This document shows positions 32,636-40,683 of a DNA stretch of 51,122 nucleotides, in pieces. This DNA is from Chitinophaga pinensis (GTDB lineage Bacteria; Pseudomonadota; Gammaproteobacteria; Burkholderiales; SG8-41). The notes beneath the pieces were generated by a model. The model was not told the origin of the DNA. It ran no database searches and saw nothing but the letters and a program-made list of their open reading frames with translations. The stretch covers positions 1-51,122 of the forward strand of contig CALQCM020000004.1 in NCBI GenBank assembly GCA_943329075.2, given 5' to 3'. Within the stretch, counting starts at the first letter, position 1. Each line of letters begins with the position of its first letter. A program made the translations under genes and the position numbers.

Positions 32636-34153
32636 ATGACCACCATCAAACAGGAAGATTTCATCCAGAGCATCGCCGATGCTTATCAATTTATTTCGTA
32701 CTACCACCCGGTCGATTTCATCAAGGCGATGGGCGCAGCGTACGAACGCGAGGAATCGCCGGCCGCAAAAAACGCCATCGCGCAGATTCTGATCAATGCG
32801 CGCATGGCCGCCGAGGGCCACCGGCCGATCTGTCAGGACACCGGTATTGCCGTGGTGTTTCTGAAAGTCGGCATGAACGTGCGCTGGGACGCCACACTGT
32901 CGGTGACCGACATGGTGAGCGAAGGCGTGCGCCGCGCCTATACGAACAAGGAAAACCCGCTGCGCGGTTCGATCGTCGCCGACCCGGACGGCGCGCGCAA
33001 AAACACGCGCGACAATTCGCCGGCCGTGGTGCACATGGAACTGGTGCCCGGTGACAAGGTCGAGGTGAAACTCGCCGCCAAAGGTGGCGGTTCCGAGAGC
33101 AAAACAAAATTCGCCGTGCTCAATCCGAGCGATTCCGTGGTCGACTGGGTGCTCGAACAGATACCGACCATGGGCGGCGACTGGTGTCCGCCGGGCATGC
33201 TCGGCGTCGGCATCGGCGGCACGCCGGAGAAGGCGATGGTACTGGCGAAGGAATCGATCCTCGATCACCTCTCCATGCATGAACTCAAAGCACGCGGTCC
33301 GAAAACGCGTGCCGAAGAGCTGCGGCTCGAGCTGTTCGAAAAAATCAATGCGCTGGGTATCGGCGCGCAGGGACTGGGCGGCCTCACGACATTGCTCGAC
33401 GTCAAGGTGCTCGATTACCCGACGCACGCCGTGATGAAGCCGGTGGCGATCGTGCCGAATTGCGCGGCGACACGCCATCTTGAATTTATGCTCGACGGTT
33501 CGGGCCCGGCGAAGTTCGAGCCGCCCAGCCTCGATAACTGGCCCAAGCTGTCGATCGATATGGCGGCCGGTGCGCGTCGCGTCGATCTCGACAAACTGAC
33601 CAAGGCCGAAGTCGCAAACTGGAAAGCGGGCGATCGCCTGTTGTTGAACGGCAAGATTTTGACCGGTCGCGATGCCGCGCATAAGCGCATCGTCGACATG
33701 ATTGCCAAGGGCGAAAAGCTGCCGGTCGATTTCACCAACAAGCTGATTTACTACGTCGGCCCGGTCGATCCGGTGCGCGACGAAGTGGTTGGCCCGGCCG
33801 GCCCGACGACTTCGCGACGCATGGACAAGTTCATGGAGACCATGCTCGGCAAGACAGGCCTCATCGGCTCGATCGGCAAAAGCGAGCGCGGCGCGCAAAC
33901 CGTCGAAACCATCAAAAAATACGGCGGTGCGCATTTGATCGCCGTCGGCGGTGCGGCCTATCTGGTGTCGAAGGCGGTGAAGGCGTCCAAAGTGCTCGCC
34001 TTTGGGGATCTGGGCATGGAAGCGATCTACGAGTTTGACGTCAAGGACATGCCGGTGACGGTTGCCGTCGATCCGACCGGCAACGCCGTGCACGACAGCG
34101 GGCCGCGCGAATGGCGCAGCAAGATCGGCAAGATTCCGGTCAAGGTCGTCTAG
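32636..34153 (+). CDS. Class I (4Fe-4S) fumarate hydratase
   Basis: A 505-residue iron-sulfur fumarase, with alpha and beta regions in one chain. The cysteines C66 (R-P-I-C-Q-D-T-G), C184 (D-W-C-P-P-G) and C276 (P-N-C-A-A-T-R-H) are spaced as the three cluster ligands of class I fumarases. The C-terminal K-S-E-R-G-A-Q and A-F-G-D-L-G-M-E-A-I-Y blocks complete the pattern. It interconverts fumarate and malate in the TCA cycle and is oxygen-sensitive. AAAGAGGCCAGTCG precedes the ATG. Its place after maeB suggests joint use of C4 acids. An SDR gene starts 21 bp downstream. Confidence 0.92.
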   Translation: MTTIKQEDFIQSIADAYQFISYYHPVDFIKAMGAAYEREESPAAKNAIAQILINARMAAEGHRPICQDTGIAVVFLKVGMNVRWDATLSVTDMVSEGVRRAYTNKENPLRGSIVADPDGARKNTRDNSPAVVHMELVPGDKVEVKLAAKGGGSESKTKFAVLNPSDSVVDWVLEQIPTMGGDWCPPGMLGVGIGGTPEKAMVLAKESILDHLSMHELKARGPKTRAEELRLELFEKINALGIGAQGLGGLTTLLDVKVLDYPTHAVMKPVAIVPNCAATRHLEFMLDGSGPAKFEPPSLDNWPKLSIDMAAGARRVDLDKLTKAEVANWKAGDRLLLNGKILTGRDAAHKRIVDMIAKGEKLPVDFTNKLIYYVGPVDPVRDEVVGPAGPTTSRRMDKFMETMLGKTGLIGSIGKSERGAQTVETIKKYGGAHLIAVGGAAYLVSKAVKASKVLAFGDLGMEAIYEFDVKDMPVTVAVDPTGNAVHDSGPREWRSKIGKIPVKVV

Positions 34154-34174
34154 GCGCAGGCCGTGGCCGCGTCC

Positions 34175-34891
34175 ATGAGCGGTACCGTGGCGGTGGTGAC
34201 CGGCGGCAATCGCGGCATCGGCAGCGAAATCGCGCGCCAGCTCGTGAAGCTCGGCATGCAGGTGGTGCTGACCAGTCGCGATGCCGCAAAGGGCGCAGCC
34301 ACTTGCAAAACCATCAACGCCCGGCACGGCACCGACGGCGGGCAGGCCTCGACGTTCAAGCTTGAAGTGACCGACGCCGGTGATATCGGGGCGCTGGCGG
34401 CGCAGGTGGCAGAGCAGTTCGGCCGGCTCGACGTGCTGGTCAACAATGCCGGCATCCAGATCGATCCGAAAGGCTCGCGCGCGCTGAATTCGGATCTGCA
34501 AACCTATCGCGACACCTTTGAAACCAATGTGCTCGCGCCGCTGGCGCTGATCCAGGCGCTGCTGCCATTGATGAAAAAGAACAAGCACGGTCGTATCGTC
34601 AACGTCTCGAGCGGTCTCGGCCAGCTCGCAGAGATGTCGAGCGGCACACCGGCTTACCGCATGTCGAAAACCGCGCTCAATGCGCTGACCCGCATCGTCG
34701 CGGCGGAGGTGCGCGGCAGCAACATTCTGGTCAACTCGATGTCGCCGGGCTGGGTCAAATCGGACATGGGCGGGCCCTACGCAACGCGCACCCTCGAGCA
34801 GGGGGCGGACACCGCGGTGTGGCTGGCAACGCTGCCCGACGGCGGGCCGAGCGGCGGCTTTTTCTACGACCGCGCGCCGATTGCGTGGTAA
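34175..34891 (+). CDS. SDR family NAD(P)-dependent oxidoreductase
   Basis: A classical short-chain dehydrogenase of 238 residues. T-G-G-N-R-G-I-G is at about 9-16, N-N-A-G near 90, a serine at V-N-V-S-S-G, and Y-R-M-S-K as the YxxxK catalytic pair. The family resembles plant-like carbonyl reductases (SDR family 21C-like arrangement), but the substrate is unknown. GTG at 34163 is in frame; I prefer the ATG at 34175 (MSGTVAVVTGG), although neither has a good ribosome-binding site. The next gene starts 17 bp downstream on the same strand. Confidence 0.85.
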   Translation: MSGTVAVVTGGNRGIGSEIARQLVKLGMQVVLTSRDAAKGAATCKTINARHGTDGGQASTFKLEVTDAGDIGALAAQVAEQFGRLDVLVNNAGIQIDPKGSRALNSDLQTYRDTFETNVLAPLALIQALLPLMKKNKHGRIVNVSSGLGQLAEMSSGTPAYRMSKTALNALTRIVAAEVRGSNILVNSMSPGWVKSDMGGPYATRTLEQGADTAVWLATLPDGGPSGGFFYDRAPIAW

Positions 34892-34908
34892 CCAGCCGTG
34901 CTGAAGCG

Positions 34909-35538
34909 ATGACGGCGAAAACCTCCGGCGACGGGCGCAGAGCGGCGCCGACGCGCGACGAGATCGTCGAACGCCTGCAGCGCGCGCCAGCGCCACTGCA
35001 GCCCGACGATCTGCATTTGTCGCCGGTGCCGCCTGGCGCGCGCGTCACCCTTGCCGCAGTGCTGGTGCCGCTGGTCAGCCGCGACGGCGAGGTTAATGTG
35101 CTGCTGACGCAGCGCAGTTCGCATCTGCGCGACCATCCGAACCAGATCAGCTTCCCCGGCGGCCGGGTTGAAGGCGGTGACGAAAACCGTATCGATACCG
35201 CATTGCGCGAAGCCACAGAAGAAACCGGCCTTGCGCGTGAACGCGTCGAGGTGCTCGGCATGCTGCCGGTGCACGAGATGTCGTCGGGTTTTCGCATCAG
35301 CCCGGTGGTCGGCTGGATCGAGCCGCCGTTCGATCTGACACCCGACCCGTTCGAAGTGGCCGCCACCTTTGAAGTGCCGCTCGAGCATTTTCTCGACCCG
35401 GTCAACCACCTGCGGCGCTATTACTACTTCAACGGCCGCCACCGGCACTATCTCGCCATGCCATTCGAGGGGCGCTATATCTGGGGCGCCACCGCCGGCA
35501 TGCTCTACAGCCTCTACCGGCAGTTGCGCGCAAGCTGA
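34909..35538 (+). CDS. Nudix CoA pyrophosphatase
   Basis: A 209-residue Nudix hydrolase. The CoA-specific signature L-L-T-Q-R-S-S-H-L-R-D-H-P-N-Q-I-S-F-P-G-G precedes a Nudix box of which R-E-A-T-E-E-T-G-L is the core. The spacing GGRVEGGDE is one residue longer than the classic box, as is usual in this subfamily (E. coli NudL). It cleaves CoA or its derivatives to phosphopantetheine and 3',5'-ADP. The ATG at 34909 is used; the open frame upstream overlaps the SDR gene. Confidence 0.87.
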   Translation: MTAKTSGDGRRAAPTRDEIVERLQRAPAPLQPDDLHLSPVPPGARVTLAAVLVPLVSRDGEVNVLLTQRSSHLRDHPNQISFPGGRVEGGDENRIDTALREATEETGLARERVEVLGMLPVHEMSSGFRISPVVGWIEPPFDLTPDPFEVAATFEVPLEHFLDPVNHLRRYYYFNGRHRHYLAMPFEGRYIWGATAGMLYSLYRQLRAS

Positions 35539-35630
35539 GAGGCGCGGCACCGCATGGCCCGGCGCTCCAGACTCCGCCCTCAGCGCGCGTTAACGCATAT
35601 ACCGCCAATCCCGGACGCTGCTGTGGCAAT

Positions 35631-36836
35631 ATGGATGCATTCGACTACCGTGGTGTGCAGACTTCGATGGATAGCGGCGAGCGCTCCAGACAGCCCAAGG
35701 TCGGCCTTGTTTTAAGCGGCGGCGGCGCGCGCGCGGCCTATCAGGTCGGCGTGCTGCGCGCGATTTCCGAAATGCTGCCGGCCGATTCACCGGTGCCGTT
35801 CAAGATCATCTGCGGCACCTCGGCCGGCGCCATCAACGCCACCGTGCTGGCCGCCAATGCCCACAACTTCCGCCAGGGCGTGCGCCAGTTGATGACGGTG
35901 TGGAAAAATTTTCGCGTGCACCACGTGTATCGGGCGGACCCCATCGGCGCGTTTCGCAACAGCGGCAAGTGGGTGTTGTCGACGCTGATCGGCGGGCTCG
36001 GCCGCAAGACGCCGATTGCACTGCTCGACAACACGCCGCTGGCGCACATGCTGACGACGCGGCTCGATTACGACGGCATCCAGCGCTCGATCGACAGCGG
36101 CGACCTCTCTGCATTCAGTATCACCTGCTCCGGCTATACCTCCGGCCAGTCGGTGACCTTTTTTCAGGGCGCACCGGGCATCGAGCCATGGGCGCGCGCG
36201 CGCCGCATCGGCATCTCGGCGAAAATCGGCCCCGAGCATCTGCTGGCGTCCTCCGCACTGCCGTTTGTGTTTCCGGCGGTGCATATCAACCGCGAATACT
36301 TCGGCGACGGTTCGATGCGCCAGATCGCGCCGGTGAGCCCGGCGTTGCATCTCGGTGCCGAACGTCTCTTCGTCATCGGTGTCGGCCGCCAGCTGCAGGC
36401 GCAGCCCGAGCGCATCCGCACCGAATCCTATCCGTCGCTGGCGCAGATCGCCGGTCACTGCATGAACAGCATTTTTCTCGACAGTCTGGAGGTCGATCTC
36501 GAGCGTCTGCAGCGCATCAACCGTACCGTGAGTCTGATGCCGCGCGAGATCCGCGAGAAAAACAACATGCCGCTGCACGAGGTGGATTTCCGTGTGCTGT
36601 CGCCGAGCGAGGCGCTGGAAAAAATCGCCATCGAATTCGTCTCGACGCTGCCGCTGACCATCCGCTCGCTGCTGTTCACACTCGGCGCGTTAAAGAAGAG
36701 CGGTTCGAACCTCGTCAGTTACCTGCTGTTCGAGCGTGAATTCTGCCGCGCCCTGATCAAGCTCGGTTATCAGGACACCATGCTGCGGCGTGACGAGTTG
36801 ATGCGTTTTCTCGGCTACGAAGCCTGCTGGCTGTGA
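35631..36836 (+). CDS. Patatin-like phospholipase family protein
   Basis: A 401-residue protein with the patatin core: the oxyanion loop G-G-G-A-R-A-A-Y at 30-37, the nucleophile serine S64 in G-T-S-A-G, and the catalytic aspartate D226 in F-G-D-G-S. DGS replaces the more common DGG/DGA. A C-terminal region of about 150 residues contains two helical stretches and E-V-D-L-E-R-L-Q-R. Family members are Ser-Asp dyad lipid acyl hydrolases. An ATG at 35667 would remove 12 residues. No signal peptide is present. The DUF938 gene follows 22 bp downstream. Confidence 0.85.
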   Translation: MDAFDYRGVQTSMDSGERSRQPKVGLVLSGGGARAAYQVGVLRAISEMLPADSPVPFKIICGTSAGAINATVLAANAHNFRQGVRQLMTVWKNFRVHHVYRADPIGAFRNSGKWVLSTLIGGLGRKTPIALLDNTPLAHMLTTRLDYDGIQRSIDSGDLSAFSITCSGYTSGQSVTFFQGAPGIEPWARARRIGISAKIGPEHLLASSALPFVFPAVHINREYFGDGSMRQIAPVSPALHLGAERLFVIGVGRQLQAQPERIRTESYPSLAQIAGHCMNSIFLDSLEVDLERLQRINRTVSLMPREIREKNNMPLHEVDFRVLSPSEALEKIAIEFVSTLPLTIRSLLFTLGALKKSGSNLVSYLLFEREFCRALIKLGYQDTMLRRDELMRFLGYEACWL

Positions 36837-36858
36837 TGTCCGGCGGTGACAGGCGTTG

Positions 36859-37464
36859 ATGGAAAAGCCGTTTGCCGAGGCCTGTGAGCGCAACCGCGCG
36901 CCGCTGCTCGAAGTGCTGAAAGAGGCGTTCGCCGGCTGCCACGCGGTGCTCGAAGTCGGCTCCGGCACCGGCCAGCATGCGGTTTACTTCGCCGCCGGTT
37001 TGCCGCACCTGACCTGGCAGACCAGTGAATTGCCCGCCCTGCATGCCGGCATCCAGGCGTGGCTTGCCGAAGCGGGCCTGCCCAATCTGCGTGCGCCGCT
37101 CGGACTCGATGTTGCCGGGAACTGGCCGGCCGGCCCGTTTGACGGTGTATTCACCGCCAATACGCTGCACATCATGTCGTGGGCGCATGTTGAACAATTT
37201 TTCGCCGGTGTTGGCCGCGTGCTGGCGTCTGGCGGTGTGCTCGCCACGTACGGGCCTTTCAATTACAGCGGCGCTTACACCGCCGAGAGCAACGCGCAAT
37301 TCGACCGCTGGCTCAAATCGCGCGATGCAATGAGTGGCATCCGCGACTTCGAGGCCGTCTGCGCGCTCGCGAAATCGTCCGGGCTGGCGCTGGAGCGCGA
37401 CGTGCTGATGCCCGCCAACAACCGCACCCTTTTGTGGCGGCGATTGAGTGAAAGCGCCGCCTGA
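36859..37464 (+). CDS. DUF938 SAM-dependent methyltransferase-like protein
   Basis: A 201-residue protein with the class I methyltransferase motif L-E-V-G-S-G-T-G-Q-H near 31-40. The DUF938 hallmarks are W-Q-T-S-E-L near 53 and T-A-N-T-L-H-I-M-S-W near 100. G-P-F-N-Y-S-G follows. The start ATG at 36859 is preceded directly by an in-frame TTG, which would add one residue. The family is widespread in proteobacteria and its substrate is unknown. Confidence 0.88.
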   Translation: MEKPFAEACERNRAPLLEVLKEAFAGCHAVLEVGSGTGQHAVYFAAGLPHLTWQTSELPALHAGIQAWLAEAGLPNLRAPLGLDVAGNWPAGPFDGVFTANTLHIMSWAHVEQFFAGVGRVLASGGVLATYGPFNYSGAYTAESNAQFDRWLKSRDAMSGIRDFEAVCALAKSSGLALERDVLMPANNRTLLWRRLSESAA

Positions 37465-37516
37465 CTTATAGTGGGCGCCTGTTCGCAGTTTTCACCGTTG
37501 TGATTGCAGCATTGCC

Positions 37517-38434
37517 ATGACCTTTCTCGCCCTGATCCTCGCCCTGCTGCTTGAGCAGTGGCGTCCGCTGCGCACCGGCAACGCGCTCTATGCGGCGTTC
37601 GCGCGTTACGTCAACCGTCTGGCGCAGTCGCTCAATGCGGGCCAGTATCGCGACGGCGTGATTTCGTGGGCACTGGCGGTGCTGCCCGCCGCGCTGCTCA
37701 CTGTCATCGTCTATCTGGTTTCGCGGCAACTAAGCTGGATCGCGGTGCTGGCGTGGAACGTCGTCGTGCTTTATCTGGCGCTGGGGTTCCGCCAGTTCAG
37801 TCATTTTTATACCGATGTCGCCACCGCACTGCGCGCCGGCGATCTGCCGCGCGCACGCGCCGTCATCGCGCGCTGGCGCGGTGACAGTGCCGGTGAATTG
37901 ACGCCGGGTGAAGTCGCGCGCGTCGCCATCGAGCTTGGCCTGCTGCGTTCGCACCGCCACGTTTTCGGCGTGATCGTCTGGTTTGTATTGCTCGGCGCGG
38001 CCGGCGCGATCGTCTACCGGCTGGCGGCGTTGTTGAGCGACCGCTGGGGCGGCGCGCGTGACGGCGACACCGGTGCGTTCGGCTTGTTTGCCGCGCGTGC
38101 GTTCAACCTCATGGACTGGCTGCCGCTGCGCTTCACCGCCTTCAGTTTTGCCGTGGCCGGCGATTTCATGGGGGCCGTCGAATGCTGGCGCACACAGGCG
38201 GCCAGTTGGCGCTCGCAGGCGCAGGGCATACTGCTGGCGGCGGCGGCCGGCGCGCTGGGCCTGAAGCTCGGCGGCGTGCTGCACCAGGACAGCGGCATCG
38301 AATACCGGCCGCAGTTGGGCGACGGTGACGACGTCGACGTGGAAAGCATGGACGCTGCCGCCGGTTTGATCTGGCGCGCGCTCGTCTTGTGGCTGTTCCT
38401 CGTCCTGCTCGTAACGCTGGCGCGCGCGGTCTGA
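37517..38434 (+). CDS. CobD/CbiB family membrane protein
   Basis: A 305-residue inner-membrane protein with hydrophobic segments near residues 1-10, 50-95, 150-175, 205-222, 235-255 and 285-303. Its first residues (L-I-L-A-L-L-L-E-Q-W-R-P-L) and F-G-L-F-A-A-R-A-F-N-L-M-D-W match the CobD/CbiB-like group of betaproteobacteria, which resembles cobalamin-biosynthesis CbiB and AmpE. No other cobalamin gene is nearby, so a role in B12 synthesis is doubtful. It converges on the fourth Bug gene with only 12 bp between. Confidence 0.78.
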   Translation: MTFLALILALLLEQWRPLRTGNALYAAFARYVNRLAQSLNAGQYRDGVISWALAVLPAALLTVIVYLVSRQLSWIAVLAWNVVVLYLALGFRQFSHFYTDVATALRAGDLPRARAVIARWRGDSAGELTPGEVARVAIELGLLRSHRHVFGVIVWFVLLGAAGAIVYRLAALLSDRWGGARDGDTGAFGLFAARAFNLMDWLPLRFTAFSFAVAGDFMGAVECWRTQAASWRSQAQGILLAAAAGALGLKLGGVLHQDSGIEYRPQLGDGDDVDVESMDAAAGLIWRALVLWLFLVLLVTLARAV

Positions 38435-38438
38435 CGAT

Positions 38439-38458
38439 ACCGCCGCCTAGTCGGCGGT
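38439..38458. terminator. Bidirectional hairpin overlapping a stop codon
   Basis: ACCGCCG (38439-38445) / CGGCGGT (38452-38458), loop CCTAGT. The loop holds the TAG stop of the minus-strand Bug gene, and the hairpin lies 5 bp after the plus-strand CobD-like gene. No T-run is present, so it may protect 3' ends rather than terminate by itself. Confidence 0.4.
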
Positions 38459-39421
38459 GGCGCCCGAAGTCTTGATCACCTGCGCCCAGCGCGCCGCATC
38501 GGCGCGGATGAAAGCGGCGAATTGTTCCGGTGTCATGGCGACGGGTTCACCGCCGTCGGCGGCCAGCCGCTCGCGCAGTTCCGCGTTTTCCATGATGCGC
38601 AACGTTTCGGCGTGCAGTTTGGCGATGAGTTCTTTCGGCAGCGCCGCCGGTGCAAAGAGCCCGAACCATTGTTGCGATTCGAAGGCGCGGACACCCGCCT
38701 CGATCATCGTCGGCAGTGCCGGCACCGCGCGCGAGCGCTGCGGCGAGGTCACGGCGAGCGCGCGCAGGCGTCCGCCCTTGACCTGTGGAATCGAAATCAC
38801 GATGGTGGTGAACGACAGGTCGATCTGGCCGCCGACCAGTGCCAGCACACTCGGTGCCGAACCCTTGAACGGTATGTGGGTGATGCGCGTAGCGGTGGCC
38901 GATTTGAAGAGTTCCGCGGTCAGGTGCGCCGGCGAACCGTTGCCACCCGAACCGTAACTGAGGCGCTCGGGTTGCGCGCGCGCCAACGCGATCAGCGCTT
39001 TCACCGAGTTCGCCGGCACCGACGGATGCACGACCAGCATCAAGGGGGATGCTGCGACAAACGCAACCGGCGTCAGATCGCGCAGCGGATCGTAACCGAG
39101 CTTCGGGTAGAGGCCCGGATTGATCACAATCGGCCCCGCCGACGACAGCAGCAGCGTATAGCCGTCGGGCGGTGCTTTCACCGCGACTTCGGTGCCGATG
39201 GCACCAGCCGCACCGGCGCGGTTTTCCACCACCGCCGGTTGTTTCCAGGCCTCGTTGAATTTCTGCGCCAGCGTGCGCGCCAGCATGTCGGTGACCCCGC
39301 CCGGGCTTTGCGCGGCAATGATGCGCAGTGGCCGGGCCGGCCACGCCGGCGATTGTGCTGCGACCTGCGATGCGGTCAGGGCACAGGCTGCGGTGCAGTA
39401 CAAAAGATAACCGGTCCTCAT
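38447..39421 (-). CDS. Bug/TctC family tripartite tricarboxylate transporter receptor (4)
   Basis: A 324-residue periplasmic receptor with a signal peptide (MRTGYLLYCTAACALTASQVAA, cut about residue 22). The Bug blocks are Q-S-P-G-G-V-T-D, V-V-E-N-R-A-G-A-A-G-A-I-G, H-I-P-F-K-G-S-A and P-T-M-I-E-A-G-V-R-A-F. It lies 17 bp after rsgA on the same strand and would be read with the rsgA operon, an unrelated company that suggests later insertion. It is more than 20 kb from the three tandem Bug genes. Confidence 0.88.
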   Translation of the reverse strand: MRTGYLLYCTAACALTASQVAAQSPAWPARPLRIIAAQSPGGVTDMLARTLAQKFNEAWKQPAVVENRAGAAGAIGTEVAVKAPPDGYTLLLSSAGPIVINPGLYPKLGYDPLRDLTPVAFVAASPLMLVVHPSVPANSVKALIALARAQPERLSYGSGGNGSPAHLTAELFKSATATRITHIPFKGSAPSVLALVGGQIDLSFTTIVISIPQVKGGRLRALAVTSPQRSRAVPALPTMIEAGVRAFESQQWFGLFAPAALPKELIAKLHAETLRIMENAELRERLAADGGEPVAMTPEQFAAFIRADAARWAQVIKTSGATAD

Positions 39422-39438
39422 CGCATTTCGCTCCGCAT

Positions 39439-40350
39439 TCAATCGCGCCAACGCGCCTTGTTTTCGATCTGCAGCAGCAGTTCGCGGTAGGATTCGACGC
39501 GCGCGGCAGCGATGACGCCGCTCTCCATCAGGGCGATGATGGCGCAACCGGGTTCGCTCATGTGCCGGCAGTCGTTGAATTTGCAGCGTCCCAGCTGCGG
39601 TCTGAATTCGACGTAACAGTGCGCCAGTTCGACCGGGTTGACGTGCTGCAGGCCGAACTCCTGCAGGCCCGGAGAATCGATGATCGAGCTGTTTGCGTCG
39701 AGGTGATAAAGCCGCGCGTGCGTGGTGGTATGGCGCCCGCTGCCGAGCGCTTCCGACAGTTCGCCGACGCGCGCTGCCGCATCCGGCAGCAGGCGGTTGA
39801 TGATGGTCGATTTGCCCATGCCGGATTGGCCGACCAGCACGCTGGTGTGCCCGGCCAGCGCGGCACGCAGCGGCGCGATGTCGATCTTGGCGGCGAGCGG
39901 CAACACGTCGTAACCGAGCGCGCGATACGGCTCCAGGGCGGCGAGTGCGGCGTCGGCCTGCGGCAGGTCCATTTTGTTGAGCGCCAGCAGTATCGGAATT
40001 TCCGCGTACTCGGCTGCGGCCAGACAGCGGTCGAGCAGATGGCGGTGCAGCGTCGGCACCGCCAGCACGACGATGATGCGCGTGACGTTGGCGGCGATCA
40101 GTTTCTGGCGCTGGATATCGGAGCGGTAGAACAGCGAGGCGCGCGGCTCGATGGTTTCAATGACGCCCTGCTCGGGCGCGGTCAGCGCAATGCTGACGCG
40201 GTCGCCGCAGGCGATGTCGGTGCGTTTGCCGCGGGTGGTGCAGGTGGTGAGTGAACCGTCGGCCAGTTCAACCATAAAGCTGCGGCCGAAGCTGGCGACG
40301 ACGCAGCCGGTATAGGTCGGGGCGGTGCCTTTTTTCGCGCGGCTGCTCAA
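39439..40350 (-). CDS. rsgA: Ribosome small-subunit-dependent GTPase RsgA
   Basis: A 303-residue circularly permuted GTPase acting in 30S maturation. An N-terminal OB domain (about 10-75) is followed by the GTPase domain with N-K-M-D (G4) before G-Q-S-G-M-G-K-S-T (G1), then D-S-P-G (G3). The C-terminal zinc site is C-K-F-N-D-C-R-H-x(6)-C. Length and order are normal. The ATG overlaps the stop of the pterin dehydratase gene (ATGA), so the two are translationally coupled. Confidence 0.94.
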   Translation of the reverse strand: MSSRAKKGTAPTYTGCVVASFGRSFMVELADGSLTTCTTRGKRTDIACGDRVSIALTAPEQGVIETIEPRASLFYRSDIQRQKLIAANVTRIIVVLAVPTLHRHLLDRCLAAAEYAEIPILLALNKMDLPQADAALAALEPYRALGYDVLPLAAKIDIAPLRAALAGHTSVLVGQSGMGKSTIINRLLPDAAARVGELSEALGSGRHTTTHARLYHLDANSSIIDSPGLQEFGLQHVNPVELAHCYVEFRPQLGRCKFNDCRHMSEPGCAIIALMESGVIAAARVESYRELLLQIENKARWRD

Positions 40351-40682
40351 AGCTCGAACAAGGCATCGACCTTGGCTGCGCAGATAAAATCGTTCTCGGA
40401 AAGACCGCCGATCGCATGCGTCGAGTAATTCACGCGGCAGCGGTTATAGCCGACCGTCATGTCCGGGTGGTGGTCTTCGCGGTGCGCCATCCACGCGACT
40501 GCGTTGACGAACGCCATCGTTTGATAATAGTTTTTGAATTCGTAGTTCTTGGTGATGACGCTGTCAGAGAGCTGCCAGCCATTGAGCTGGCCGAGCAGCA
40601 TGGCGGTTTCTTCCGCCTTCAGCGGCGAGACGCCGCCTTCGCAGGGTTTGCACTTCTGGTGTGCGAGATCGGCGGCGCTCAT
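40347..40682 (-). CDS. phhB: 4a-hydroxytetrahydrobiopterin dehydratase
   Basis: A 111-residue pterin-4a-carbinolamine dehydratase with the family motif A-H-R-E-D-H-H-P-D-M-T-V near 71-82 and T-H-A-I-G-G-L-S-E-N-D near 92-102. It recycles pterin cofactor after aromatic amino-acid hydroxylation, although no hydroxylase is nearby. An N-terminal H-Q-K-C-K-P-C-E-G segment (about 8-16) is common in betaproteobacterial members. It lies between the M48 protease gene (1 bp gap) and rsgA (4-bp overlap) in one operon. Confidence 0.92.
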   Translation of the reverse strand: MSAADLAHQKCKPCEGGVSPLKAEETAMLLGQLNGWQLSDSVITKNYEFKNYYQTMAFVNAVAWMAHREDHHPDMTVGYNRCRVNYSTHAIGGLSENDFICAAKVDALFEL

Positions 40683-40683
40683 C

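Noticed and set aside
32075..34996. A 973-residue minus-strand frame opposite maeB and fumarase
   Set aside because: It is antisense to two clear genes and is rich in His, Arg and Ala as expected for the reverse reading of GC-rich codons. It is not a protein.
35631..36836. Calling the patatin a secreted toxin or phage-defence effector
   Set aside because: It has no signal peptide, no cyclic-nucleotide synthase or partner gene beside it and housekeeping neighbours, so it is an ordinary patatin-family hydrolase.
37517..38434. Cobalamin biosynthesis gene cbiB
   Set aside because: It belongs to the CobD/CbiB-like group by sequence, but no other cobalamin gene lies in the window, and a specific cbiB call is not justified.
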